In this document: positions 32,311 to 39,828 of the stretch, one piece after another | Layout of the letters: every line of letters begins with the position of its first letter | Position numbering within the stretch: position 1 is the first letter of the stretch | From: Virgisporangium aurantiacum | GTDB taxonomy: Bacteria > Actinomycetota > Actinomycetes > Mycobacteriales > Micromonosporaceae | DNA length: 39,906 nucleotides | Direction: 5' to 3' | Assembly (NCBI RefSeq): GCF_016863635.1 | Contig: NZ_BOPG01000060.1 | Coordinates: forward strand, 1-39,906 | Translations under genes and position numbers: made by a program | Notes under the pieces: model-generated | Databases searched by the model: none | What the model was told of the DNA's origin: nothing | What the model saw: the letters and a program-made list of their open reading frames with translations, nothing else

Positions 32311-34505
32311 CCGCGCCCTACCGGCTGCCCGACTTCTACGTGCCGCACCCGGCCCGGATCAACCCGCATCTCGAACAGGCGCGCGCGCATTCGCTCGCGT
32401 GGGCGCGCGGGATGGAGATGGTCGAGGGGTCCGGAATCTGGACCGTCGAGGACCTCGAGGCCCACGACTACGCGCTGCTGTGCGCGTACACGCACCCCGA
32501 CGCGTCCGCTCCCGATCTGGACCTCGTGACGGACTGGTACGTCTGGGTCTTCTTCTTCGACGACCATTTCCTGGAGACGTTCAAGCGCAGCCGCGACACG
32601 GCCGGCGCCAAGCGGTACCTGGACCGGTTGCGGCTGTTCATGCCGATTTCCGGTGCCACGGTTGAGGTTCCGACGAACGCCGTCGAGCGGGGCCTACTCG
32701 ACCTGTGGACGCGAACCGTCCCGTTCCGGTCGCCGCAGTGGCGGGCGCGGTTCTTCGACAGCACGGCGGCGTTGCTCGACGAGTCGCTGTGGGAACTCGG
32801 CAACATCAGCGACGGCCGGGTGGCGAACCCGATCGAGTACGTCGAGATGCGCCGCAAGGTCGGCGGCGCGCCGTGGTCGGCCGACCTGGTGGAGCACGCG
32901 GTGAACGCCGAGGTGCCGGCCGCCGTGGCTTCGAGCCGGCCGTTGCGCGTCCTGAAGGACGCGTTCGCCGACGCGGTGCACCTGCGCAACGACATCTTCT
33001 CGTACGAACGCGAGACGCGTCGCGAAGGCGAATGCAACAACGGCGTGCTCGTGGTGGAGCGGTTCCTCGGCTGCTCGCCGCAGCGCGCCGCCGACACCGT
33101 GAACGAGTTGCTCACCTCGCGGCTGCAGCAGTTCGAGAACACCGCGGCGACGGAGTTGGCGCCGCTCCTGATCGAACACGGCCTCTCGCCGGCGGAGTGC
33201 GCGTCGGTGCTGAAGTACGTGCAAGGCTTGCAGGACTGGCAGTCCGGCGGCCACGAGTGGCATCTCCGGTCGAGCCGCTACATGAAGTCGAGCGGCCCGT
33301 CCGGCACCGTGAGCACCACGCGCGCCCGGTCCCTGTCCCACGTTCCGTACCGTCCTATTGAGACGGTCGACCTGCCACCGGACCTCTATCAGCCTTTCCC
33401 GGTACGGCTGAGCCCGCATCTCGACGGCGCCCGCCGCTTCGCGATCGGGTGGGCGCGGGAGATGGGAATGCTGGCGGCGATATGGGACGAGGAGAAGCTC
33501 GCCGGGATGGACTTCGCGCTCTGCGCGGCGGCGATCCACTGGTCCGCGTCCGCGTCGCAGCTTGACCTGTCGACGGGCTGGCTCACCTGGGGCACCTACG
33601 CCGACGACTATTTCCCGCTGATGTTCCAGCATTCCCGCGACCTCGTCGGCGCGTCGGTGTTCGTGAAGCGCCTCCCGTCCTTCATGCCACTGGACGGTTC
33701 CACGGCCGACACTCCGACGAATGCCGTCGAGCGTGGTCTTCTGGACCTGTGGACGCGCACCGCGTCCACCATGACCCCGACGATGCGGGCACAGTTCCGC
33801 AACGCGGTGCTCGACATGACCGACAGCTGGTTGTGGGAGCTTGCCAACGTGGCGCAGAACCGCGTGCCCGATCCGGTGGACTATCTGGAGATGCGGCGCC
33901 GCACGTTCGGGTCAGAATTGACGATGAGCCTGTCACGGCTCCACCACTCCCGCCGGATCCCGCCGTCGGTGTTCGCGAGCCGGCCCGTGCGGTCGTTGGA
34001 GAATGCGGCCGCCGATTACGCGTGCCTGGTGAACGACCTCCGGTCGGTGCGCAAGGAGGTCGAGTTCGAGGGCGAACTGAACAACGGCGTCCTCGTGTTC
34101 TCCCACTTCCTCGCCTGCCCGATCCCCGAAGCCGCCGCCCACACGGTGGCGCTGATGACCGCCCGCCTCCAGCAGTTCGAGCGCGTGGCCGAGGTCGACC
34201 TGCCCCAGCTGTACGACGACCGCTCCCTCGACGGGGCGGTCCGCGCCGCCGTCGACGGCTACGTCGACGAGCTGAGAGACTGGATCGCCGGCGTGGTCCT
34301 GTGGCACCAACGCACCACCCGCTACGACGCCCCCTCCCACCGTCCCAGTAGCGACGCACCCCGGAATCCGCCGTGGCGCCGCCCGCCGGTGCCGGCGGGG
34401 GCGTTGCCGGCGGCGGATCGGCGCGTCGGCTACCCGTCCGGCCTGGGCACGTCGGCCCTCTCCCTGGCCGACCGCCTCCGCGCCCGGCAGGAGCAACCAG
34501 CCTAG
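32307..34505 (+). CDS. geoA: Two-domain geosmin (germacradienol/geosmin) synthase
   Basis: 732 residues, the length and layout of geosmin synthase. The N-terminal domain has FFFDDHFLE (85-90) and NDIFSYERE (228-236) for Mg-dependent FPP cyclisation to germacradienol. The C-terminal domain has YADDYFPL (433-437) and NDLRSVRKE (576-584), which keeps the N, S and E metal ligands though not the usual FSYQ core; in characterised enzymes this domain yields geosmin. The interdomain linker (325-350) is short. The last 61 residues (from 672) are Pro/Arg-rich and end GYPSGLGTSALSLADRL, a candidate cargo-loading tail. GTG 32307 overlaps the ispH stop (GTGA). It is the last gene of the operon. Confidence 0.93.
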   Translation: MTAPYRLPDFYVPHPARINPHLEQARAHSLAWARGMEMVEGSGIWTVEDLEAHDYALLCAYTHPDASAPDLDLVTDWYVWVFFFDDHFLETFKRSRDTAGAKRYLDRLRLFMPISGATVEVPTNAVERGLLDLWTRTVPFRSPQWRARFFDSTAALLDESLWELGNISDGRVANPIEYVEMRRKVGGAPWSADLVEHAVNAEVPAAVASSRPLRVLKDAFADAVHLRNDIFSYERETRREGECNNGVLVVERFLGCSPQRAADTVNELLTSRLQQFENTAATELAPLLIEHGLSPAECASVLKYVQGLQDWQSGGHEWHLRSSRYMKSSGPSGTVSTTRARSLSHVPYRPIETVDLPPDLYQPFPVRLSPHLDGARRFAIGWAREMGMLAAIWDEEKLAGMDFALCAAAIHWSASASQLDLSTGWLTWGTYADDYFPLMFQHSRDLVGASVFVKRLPSFMPLDGSTADTPTNAVERGLLDLWTRTASTMTPTMRAQFRNAVLDMTDSWLWELANVAQNRVPDPVDYLEMRRRTFGSELTMSLSRLHHSRRIPPSVFASRPVRSLENAAADYACLVNDLRSVRKEVEFEGELNNGVLVFSHFLACPIPEAAAHTVALMTARLQQFERVAEVDLPQLYDDRSLDGAVRAAVDGYVDELRDWIAGVVLWHQRTTRYDAPSHRPSSDAPRNPPWRRPPVPAGALPAADRRVGYPSGLGTSALSLADRLRARQEQPA

Positions 34506-34557
34506 CCTCCTAGGACGCCAACGGCGACGTGCGGCGGTGCACCGGATCCGGCGCAGG

Positions 34558-35328
34558 TCAACTCTGCTCGCGGGGGGAGCGGATGACCAACGGCGCCGCC
34601 GGTGCCCGCGGCGGGTCGTCCTCGCGGGGTGGGAGCATGAGGAGGCCACGGAGGTCGATGGCCACGTGCAGGAGGATCGCCGGAATCAGGCTGCCGGTCC
34701 AGAGGCAGAAGCCGGTGCACGCGAACCCGATCGCGGCGGCGAACAGCATTCCCTGGCGGCCCTGGTAGAGGTGGTTCGCGGCGAACACCACCAGCGCCAG
34801 CAGGCCGGCGAGCAGCGGGTGCAACCCGAAGAGTCCCACGCCGACCGCCAGCAGCAGGCCTCGGTACACGAGCTCCTCGCAGACACCGGCGCTCACGGCG
34901 ACCAGCGCCGCGAGGCGTCGCTCGGCGGGGTTGCGGGGGAGGATCGCGTCGAGTCCCGGCGGGCGGCGGACGGCGTCACCCCGCAGGATCCGGCGGCGCA
35001 GGACCAGCCCGGCACCGAGGACGGCGAGGCTGAGCACCACCGCGTAGACCGTCCACCACCAGGTGCCCGGCCGGTTGCCCACGAGTCCCACGTGTTCGCG
35101 GCCGATGCCGGCGGCCGTGGCCACCACGGTGAGCGCGACCGCCGCGCTGATCCACTGTTCGACGAGCGCCTCGGCGTAGAACCGGGCCGGCCGCACCCGC
35201 CCCGCCTGGATCCTGCGCCGCAGCCGGTGACCCAGCACCGGTCCCACGACGAACAGGTACACCGCGAGCAGGGCGACGAGCGTCGTGGACAGGGCATCGA
35301 ACCGGGGGACCGGCCAGTCGGGCTGCAC
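34558..35328 (-). CDS. CPBP-family intramembrane metalloprotease
   Basis: 256 residues with about seven hydrophobic helices. The family's motifs are intact: GVCEELVYRGLLLA (motif 1, Glu-Glu-x-x-x-Arg), FAANHLYQGRQG (motif 2, His) and ILLHVAIDLRG (motif 3, His). CPBP/Abi enzymes process or protect against peptides in the membrane, and many bacterial members are of unknown role. GTG 35328 gives MQPDWPVPRFDALSTT; no strong ribosome-binding site is visible. The C-terminal 35 residues are Pro/Arg-rich and cytoplasmic. It is convergent with the geosmin synthase gene (52-bp gap) and divergent from the Hsp70-like gene. Confidence 0.87.
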   Translation of the reverse strand: MQPDWPVPRFDALSTTLVALLAVYLFVVGPVLGHRLRRRIQAGRVRPARFYAEALVEQWISAAVALTVVATAAGIGREHVGLVGNRPGTWWWTVYAVVLSLAVLGAGLVLRRRILRGDAVRRPPGLDAILPRNPAERRLAALVAVSAGVCEELVYRGLLLAVGVGLFGLHPLLAGLLALVVFAANHLYQGRQGMLFAAAIGFACTGFCLWTGSLIPAILLHVAIDLRGLLMLPPREDDPPRAPAAPLVIRSPREQS

Positions 35329-35356
35329 GCGGGCAGGATACGGCGGACCGGCTGCC

Positions 35357-35362
35357 TACACT
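35357..35362 (+). promoter_or_regulatory. Candidate leaderless -10 of the Hsp70-like gene
   Basis: TACACT followed by 7 nt and ATG 35370, with no ribosome-binding site. It fits TAnnnT and the spacing seen at other starts in the window. Confidence 0.5.
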
Positions 35363-35369
35363 CGCACCC

Positions 35370-36377
35370 ATGCCCGAGTTCGACGCCGGTCACACGCTCG
35401 GCGTGGACATCGGCAGCAGCACCACGGTGGCCGCCGCCCGCACCCCGGACGGCCGGGTGCGGATCCTGCCCGTGCTGCGCACACCCCGGACCCCCGACCA
35501 CGAGGCGCTGCTGGCGGAGGTCCGCGCCGGGCTGCGCCGGAAGGTCCGACCCGAGCTGATCCTGACGTACCCGCACGGGTGGGACGGCACTCGGCAGGCC
35601 ACGCTCGTCGATGCCGCGCGGGCCGCCGGGTTCGACGCGGTCCGGGTGATCGCGGGACCGCTGGCGGCCGCCGCGTACTACACCTCCGTTCTCGGCCGGC
35701 CGTTGCCGTTCGGCGCGGCGCTCGTCGTGCACGACCTCGGCGCGACGTTCGACGTGGCCGTCGTCGTGCGGCGCGCGCTCGGCCTCGAGGTGGTCGCCGC
35801 CGAGCACCGTGACGTCGGCGGCGCCGCCATCGACCGGGGCATCGTCCGCTACATCGGGGGCACCGGCCCGGTGTGGCAGTCGATGCGCGAGCCGGTCACG
35901 GACGAGGACCGCCGCCTGCGAGACCAGCTCTGGGACGCCGTGCGCACGGCGAAGGAGCAGCTGTCGACGGCCACCTCGGCGCGGTTCACGCTGGCCCGCC
36001 GGAGCATCGAGGTCGAGCTGACCCGTGGGGTGGTCGACCGTCTCGTGGAGCCGGTGGTCCGCGAGACGATGGAGGTCACCCGGGACCTGGTGCGGACGCT
36101 GACCCCCACCGAGGACCCGATCGGCATCCTGTACATCGGCGGCACGACGCGCGTCCCGCGGCTGGCCGCCGCGCTGGCGGCATCGGGGAGCGCGGCATCC
36201 GGCAGCGCGGCATCGGGGAGTGCGACAGCCGGGAACGCGGCACCCGGGAACGCGGTGGCGGTGACCGTCGATCGGCCGGAGACGGTGCTGGCCCACGGCG
36301 CCGCGGTCGCGGCGGCCGCCGATGCCGCACACCAGGGGGAGATGCCGGCACGGCGATGGTGGCGGCTCGGCCGTTGA
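35370..36377 (+). CDS. Hsp70-like protein consisting only of an ATPase-type domain
   Basis: 335 residues, about half a DnaK. The phosphate-1 motif is LGVDIGSSTTVAAA (10-23), phosphate-2 is ALVVHDLGATFDVAVV (about 116-131) and the adenosine motif is ILYIGGTTRVPRLAAAL (about 252-268), so nucleotide binding is likely; LILTYPHGWDGTRQ corresponds to the DnaK tryptic-like V-P-A-x-F region. No substrate-binding domain or lid follows. A Gly-Ser-Ala-Ala-Ser repeat (about 270-294) is encoded by a 15-bp tandem repeat. ATG 35370 is preceded by a leaderless-type -10. Such stand-alone Hsp70-like ATPases are frequent in actinobacteria; the partner is unknown. Confidence 0.82.
   Translation: MPEFDAGHTLGVDIGSSTTVAAARTPDGRVRILPVLRTPRTPDHEALLAEVRAGLRRKVRPELILTYPHGWDGTRQATLVDAARAAGFDAVRVIAGPLAAAAYYTSVLGRPLPFGAALVVHDLGATFDVAVVVRRALGLEVVAAEHRDVGGAAIDRGIVRYIGGTGPVWQSMREPVTDEDRRLRDQLWDAVRTAKEQLSTATSARFTLARRSIEVELTRGVVDRLVEPVVRETMEVTRDLVRTLTPTEDPIGILYIGGTTRVPRLAAALAASGSAASGSAASGSATAGNAAPGNAVAVTVDRPETVLAHGAAVAAAADAAHQGEMPARRWWRLGR
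36177..36251 (+). repeat. 15-bp in-frame tandem repeat (five copies)
   Basis: Five consecutive 15-bp units (36177-36191 to 36237-36251), starting GCGGCATCGGGGAGC and drifting to GCGGCACCCGGGAAC, encode Ala-Ala-Ser-Gly-Ser type pentapeptides in the Hsp70-like gene. Alternating units 1 and 3 are most alike. Confidence 0.9.
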
Positions 36378-36381
36378 TGTC

Positions 36382-36387
36382 TACAGT
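36382..36387 (+). promoter_or_regulatory. Candidate leaderless -10 of yaaA
   Basis: TACAGT, then 6 nt, then GTG 36394, no ribosome-binding site. Confidence 0.5.
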
Positions 36388-36393
36388 TCCTGC

Positions 36394-37149
36394 GTGCTGA
36401 TCCTCCTGCCTCCGTCGGAGGGGAAAGCGGCGACGCCGCGCCGCGGGCGTCCCGTTGATTTCTCCCGCCTGTCGTTGCCCGCGCTCACGCCCGTCCGGGA
36501 AAAGATCGTGGACGCGGTGGCCGAACTCTGCGCGGACCCCGACCCCGCTCGGCCCCGGGCCGTGCTCGGGCTCGGCCCGACGCAGGACGACGAGATCCGC
36601 CGGAACGCCGCCCTGCGCACGACGCCGGCCGTGCCCGTGGCCACCCTGTACACGGGCGTGCTCTACGACGCGCTCGGCCTGGCCACGCTCGACCCGGCCG
36701 CGCGGCGCCTGGCTAATCGGTCGGTTCTCGTGTTCTCCGGGCTGTGGGGCGCATTGAGGTTGACGGACCGGGTTCCCTCGTACAAATGTTCCATCGCCAG
36801 CACGTTACCCGGCATCGGCGGCCTCACCGCCTTCTGGCGGCCGTCCTTAGGCGAGACTTTGCATTCGACGGGGCTGGTGCTGGATCTGCGGTCGGGGGCG
36901 TACGTCCCGATGTGGCAACCGCCCGCCGGCCGCACCGTCGCCGTGCGCGTGCTGCAGGAACGCGACGGCCGCCGCACGGTCGTCTCGCACTTCAACAAGG
37001 CGACGAAGGGACGCATGGTGCGTGACCTGCTGTCGGCCGGTGCCGCCCCGCGTTCCGCCGCGGCGCTGGAGGCCGCCCTCCGCGACCTGGGCTACACGGT
37101 GGAGGCGCCCGCTCCCGGCCGGCTCGACGTGCTGGTGACCTCGCTCTAG
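36394..37149 (+). CDS. yaaA: YaaA-family (UPF0246) protein, peroxide-stress/DNA-binding family
   Basis: 251 residues. The N-terminal LILLPPSEGKAATPRRGRPV is the YaaA signature; SGLWGALRLTDRVPSYKCSI and VVSHFNKATKGRMVRDL are the other conserved blocks. In E. coli YaaA lowers intracellular free iron and protects DNA during peroxide stress; the biochemical activity is not fully defined. GTG 36394 agrees with the signature and with a -10 6 nt upstream. Residue 152 (LGE in PSLGE) is encoded by TTA (36847-36849), and the stretch 36741-36870 is lower in GC than the rest, including uncommon codons. The stop TAG doubles as part of the next gene's promoter hexamer. Confidence 0.92.
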   Translation: MLILLPPSEGKAATPRRGRPVDFSRLSLPALTPVREKIVDAVAELCADPDPARPRAVLGLGPTQDDEIRRNAALRTTPAVPVATLYTGVLYDALGLATLDPAARRLANRSVLVFSGLWGALRLTDRVPSYKCSIASTLPGIGGLTAFWRPSLGETLHSTGLVLDLRSGAYVPMWQPPAGRTVAVRVLQERDGRRTVVSHFNKATKGRMVRDLLSAGAAPRSAAALEAALRDLGYTVEAPAPGRLDVLVTSL

Positions 37150-37152
37150 GCT
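37147..37152 (+). promoter_or_regulatory. Candidate leaderless -10 overlapping the yaaA stop codon
   Basis: TAGGCT contains the yaaA TAG stop and lies 6 nt before ATG 37159 of the aldolase-family gene; no ribosome-binding site is present in the 9-bp gap. Confidence 0.5.
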
Positions 37153-37158
37153 GCGGAA

Positions 37159-37896
37159 ATGCTCTCGTATCCGGCCGAGCGTGCCGACCTCGCCGCCGCC
37201 CTGCGCTGGGCCGCCCGGCTGGAGTTCCAGGAGGGCGTCGACAACCACTTCTCGCTGGCGGTGCCCGACGCCGACGGCGTCTGCACCGGGAACCGGTTCC
37301 TGGTGAACCCGTACGGCCTGTTCTGGTCGGAGGTCACCGCGTCGTCGCTGGTGCTGTGCGACGGTTCCGGCACCGTGATCGAGGGTGACCACGAGGTGGA
37401 GGCGACGGCGTTCTTCATCCACGCGCCGATGCACGCCGCGCAGGTGAAGGCGGTTCTGCACACGCACATGCCGTACGCGACCGCGCTGTCGCTGCTCGAC
37501 GGCGTGCGGTTGGAGATGGTGCAGCAGAACGCGTTGCTGTTCCTCGACCGCATCGCCTACGACGACGAGTACAACGGCTTCGCCCTCGACAAGGCCGAGG
37601 GGGAGCGGATGGTCGAGGCGCTCGGCGACAAGGCGGTGCTGATGCTCGGTGGGCACGGCGTCGTCACTGCCGGTGACACCGTGGCGGAGGCGTTCGCCGA
37701 CCTGTACTACCTGGAGATGGCGGCCCGCGCGCAGGTGCTGGCGATGTCGACCAACCGGCCGCTGCGGCCGGTACCCGACGAGGTGGCGCGGCGGACGGCG
37801 GCCCAGGCGAAGCCGGAACTGGCCCTGGTCGCCGAGCGGTTTTTCGAGGCGATCAAGCGGACGTTGCGGCGGGAAGAACCCGAAACCTTCAGCTGA
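37159..37896 (+). CDS. Class II aldolase/adducin-family protein
   Basis: 245 residues. The family's metal-binding histidines are seen in VLHTHMPYATAL (about 93-104) and LMLGGHGVVTAGDT (about 161-174), with substrate-phosphate-type residues in EGVDNHFSLAVP (about 24-35) and the acidic residue in HEVEATAFFIH. Members cleave or epimerise phosphorylated or free hydroxy-ketones; this group of about 245 residues is found in many genomes without a known substrate. ATG 37159 is 9 bp after yaaA and has a leaderless-type -10. The C-terminus ends in a helical EAIKRTLRREEPETFS. Function beyond family level cannot be given. Confidence 0.87.
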   Translation: MLSYPAERADLAAALRWAARLEFQEGVDNHFSLAVPDADGVCTGNRFLVNPYGLFWSEVTASSLVLCDGSGTVIEGDHEVEATAFFIHAPMHAAQVKAVLHTHMPYATALSLLDGVRLEMVQQNALLFLDRIAYDDEYNGFALDKAEGERMVEALGDKAVLMLGGHGVVTAGDTVAEAFADLYYLEMAARAQVLAMSTNRPLRPVPDEVARRTAAQAKPELALVAERFFEAIKRTLRREEPETFS

Positions 37897-38070
37897 GCGC
37901 TTACCGACCGTGACGCAACTCATATCAGGCGAGTTCTGTCATACGGTTCCCTTAGCCTGGGTGGCGATTGCCGATGATCACTCAGGGGATCCACAGGTTC
38001 CGGGCGTGATGATGCCCTTCCGTGTGCCTGTTCCCCTCACGGCCCACGCACACCAAAGGGAGCTCGACCG
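37897..38070. promoter_or_regulatory. Spacer upstream of the MFS pump with inverted repeat and ribosome-binding site
   Basis: AACTC (37917-37921) and GAGTT (37931-37935) flank a 9-bp AT-rich centre, the size of a repressor half-site pair. TAGCCT (37953-37958) is a possible -10, with no clear -35. GGGC/GCCC at 38002-38017 is a weak hairpin. AAGGGAG 38056-38062 is the ribosome-binding site for ATG 38071, 8 nt away. No ORF with coding character is present. A TetR/MarR-type operator is conceivable, not shown. Confidence 0.35.
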
Positions 38071-39615
38071 ATGTCCGTTTCAGCGGGGACCCCCGCCAAA
38101 GCGCCTCTGGGCGACGACAAGCTCGACGCAGGCGTCCTGAAGGTGGCGGGCGTGGTGGTGATCGGCGCCATCATGTCGATCCTCGACGTCACGGTCGTGA
38201 GCGTCGCGCTGCCCACGTTCCAGAACGAGTTCCAGGCGACTCCGGCCACCGTCGCGTGGACGATGACCGCCTACACGCTCGCTCTTGCCGCGGTGATTCC
38301 GGTCACCGGCTGGGCGGCCGACCGGTTCGGCACCAAGCGCCTGTACCTCACGTCGCTGGCCCTGTTCGTCGCCGGCTCGGTGCTGTGCAGCATGGCGTGG
38401 GACATCGGCCCGCTCATCGCGTTCCGCGCGTTGCAGGGCATCGGCGGCGGCATGCTGATGCCGCTCGGCATGACGATCATGACCCGCGCGGCCGGCCCGC
38501 AGCGGATCGGCCGGGTCATGGCCGTGCTCGGTATCCCGATGCTGCTCGGCCCCATCGGTGGCCCGATCCTCGGCGGCTGGCTGATCGAGTCGGCGAGCTG
38601 GCACTGGATCTTCCTGATCAACCTGCCGATCGGCATCGTGGCGTTCATCCTGTCGTCGATCGTGCTGCCGAAGGACAACCCGCAGCCCGGGGAGACGTTC
38701 GACTTCCTCGGCCTGCTGCTGCTCTCGCCCGGCCTCGCGCTGTTCCTCTACGGCGTGTCGTCGATCCCCGAGGCCGGCACCGTGGGTGACCCGAAGGTGC
38801 TGGTCCCGGCCGCGATCGGCCTGGTGCTCATGATCGCGTTCGTCGGGCACGCGCTCCGCAAGGACCACCCGCTCATCGACCTGCGCCTGTTCAAGAACCG
38901 CAACCTCACCGTCGCGGTGATCACGATGTCGCTGTTCATCGTGGCGTTCATGGGTTCGATGCTGCTGCTGCCCAGCTACTTCCTGCAGGTTCGCGGTGTG
39001 AGCACGCTCGAGACCGGTCTGCTCATCGCCCCGCAGGGCCTCGGCGCCATGGTCACCATGCCGGTCGCCGGTCGGCTCACCGACAAGATGGGTCCGGGCC
39101 GCTTCGTGCTCGGCGGTATCGTGCTGATCAGCCTCGGGATCGCGAACCTGACCCAGGTCACCGACGACACACCATACGTCCAGCTCCTCGGCGGCCTGTT
39201 CGTGATGGGCCTCGGCATGGGCATGACGATGATGCCGATCATGTCGGCCGCCCTGGCCACCCTCACCGACCACGCCATCGCCCGCGGGTCGACGCTGATG
39301 AACATCGTCCAGCAGGCCGGCGGCTCGATCGGCACGGCGGTGATGTCGGTGGTGCTGACCAACGAGGTCAAGGACCGCCCGGCGGCGAGCGCCCTGTACG
39401 CGGTGGCCCAGGGCAAGGCCACGCCCGAACAGGTCGGGCCCGTCCTGCTCCAGCAGGGCCCGTCCGCCCTGGCCGACGCGTTCGGCTCGACGTACATGGT
39501 GGCGCTGGTGCTGGTGCTGGCGTGCATCATCCCGGCGCTGTTCCTGCCGCGGAAGAAGATCCAGCGCACGCCCGAGCAGGAGGCCGAGGCCGCCGTGCCG
39601 GTGGCGATGCACTGA
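38071..39615 (+). CDS. DHA2-family MFS efflux transporter (EmrB/QacA type)
   Basis: 514 residues with fourteen predicted membrane helices. Helix 1 carries the drug/H+ antiporter motif D1 (MSILDVTVVSVALPTFQNEF), motif A is GWAADRFGTKRLYLTSLALF, and antiporter motif C is LGPIGGPILGGWLIESASWH; a TVAWTMTAYTLALAAV segment is typical of EmrB relatives. It expels hydrophobic compounds or biosynthetic products using proton exchange. ATG 38071 has an AAGGGAG ribosome-binding site. No TetR or MarR repressor gene is inside the window next to it; one could lie just beyond the right end. A strong hairpin follows 20 bp after the stop. Confidence 0.93.
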   Translation: MSVSAGTPAKAPLGDDKLDAGVLKVAGVVVIGAIMSILDVTVVSVALPTFQNEFQATPATVAWTMTAYTLALAAVIPVTGWAADRFGTKRLYLTSLALFVAGSVLCSMAWDIGPLIAFRALQGIGGGMLMPLGMTIMTRAAGPQRIGRVMAVLGIPMLLGPIGGPILGGWLIESASWHWIFLINLPIGIVAFILSSIVLPKDNPQPGETFDFLGLLLLSPGLALFLYGVSSIPEAGTVGDPKVLVPAAIGLVLMIAFVGHALRKDHPLIDLRLFKNRNLTVAVITMSLFIVAFMGSMLLLPSYFLQVRGVSTLETGLLIAPQGLGAMVTMPVAGRLTDKMGPGRFVLGGIVLISLGIANLTQVTDDTPYVQLLGGLFVMGLGMGMTMMPIMSAALATLTDHAIARGSTLMNIVQQAGGSIGTAVMSVVLTNEVKDRPAASALYAVAQGKATPEQVGPVLLQQGPSALADAFGSTYMVALVLVLACIIPALFLPRKKIQRTPEQEAEAAVPVAMH

Positions 39616-39635
39616 CCTGTCGCCGGGTTCGGCAA

Positions 39636-39667
39636 TCGGGGGTGGGGCCGGGCGGCCCCACCCCCGA
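39636..39667 (+). terminator. Strong hairpin terminator after the MFS gene
   Basis: TCGGGGGTGGGGCCG (39636-39650) and CGGCCCCACCCCCGA (39653-39667) are perfect reverse complements separated by GG, giving a very stable GC stem 20 bp downstream of the stop. The T-tract is absent, as often in actinobacteria. Confidence 0.85.
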
Positions 39668-39717
39668 CTGCTGTCCAGCCACCGGGAACGGCATCACGTG
39701 CGGCCCCCACCGCCGCC

Positions 39718-39737
39718 GATCTTGCAGTTGTGCTCGC
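39718..39737 (+). repeat. Second copy of the 20-bp dispersed repeat (first copy 866-885)
   Basis: GATCTTGCAGTTGTGCTCGC is identical to 866-885. Here the matching right arm seen at 920-937 is not conserved, so this copy is solo or decayed. Both copies are intergenic and downstream of genes. Confidence 0.9.
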
Positions 39738-39775
39738 TTGAAATCAGGATGAATCCGGCGAAAGGGCGGGCACAA

Positions 39776-39828
39776 GGCTCTCCGGTCGCTTGTGTGGGTG
39801 TCCGGCTCTCCGGTCGCTTGTGTGGGTG
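39776..39828 (+). repeat. 25-bp direct repeat, period 28
   Basis: The 25-bp unit beginning GGCTCTCCGGTCGCTTGTGT and ending GGGTG occurs at 39776-39800 and again, identical, at 39804-39828, separated by TCC. The stretch 39668-39906 has no recognisable gene; a gene may begin beyond the right edge. Confidence 0.92.
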
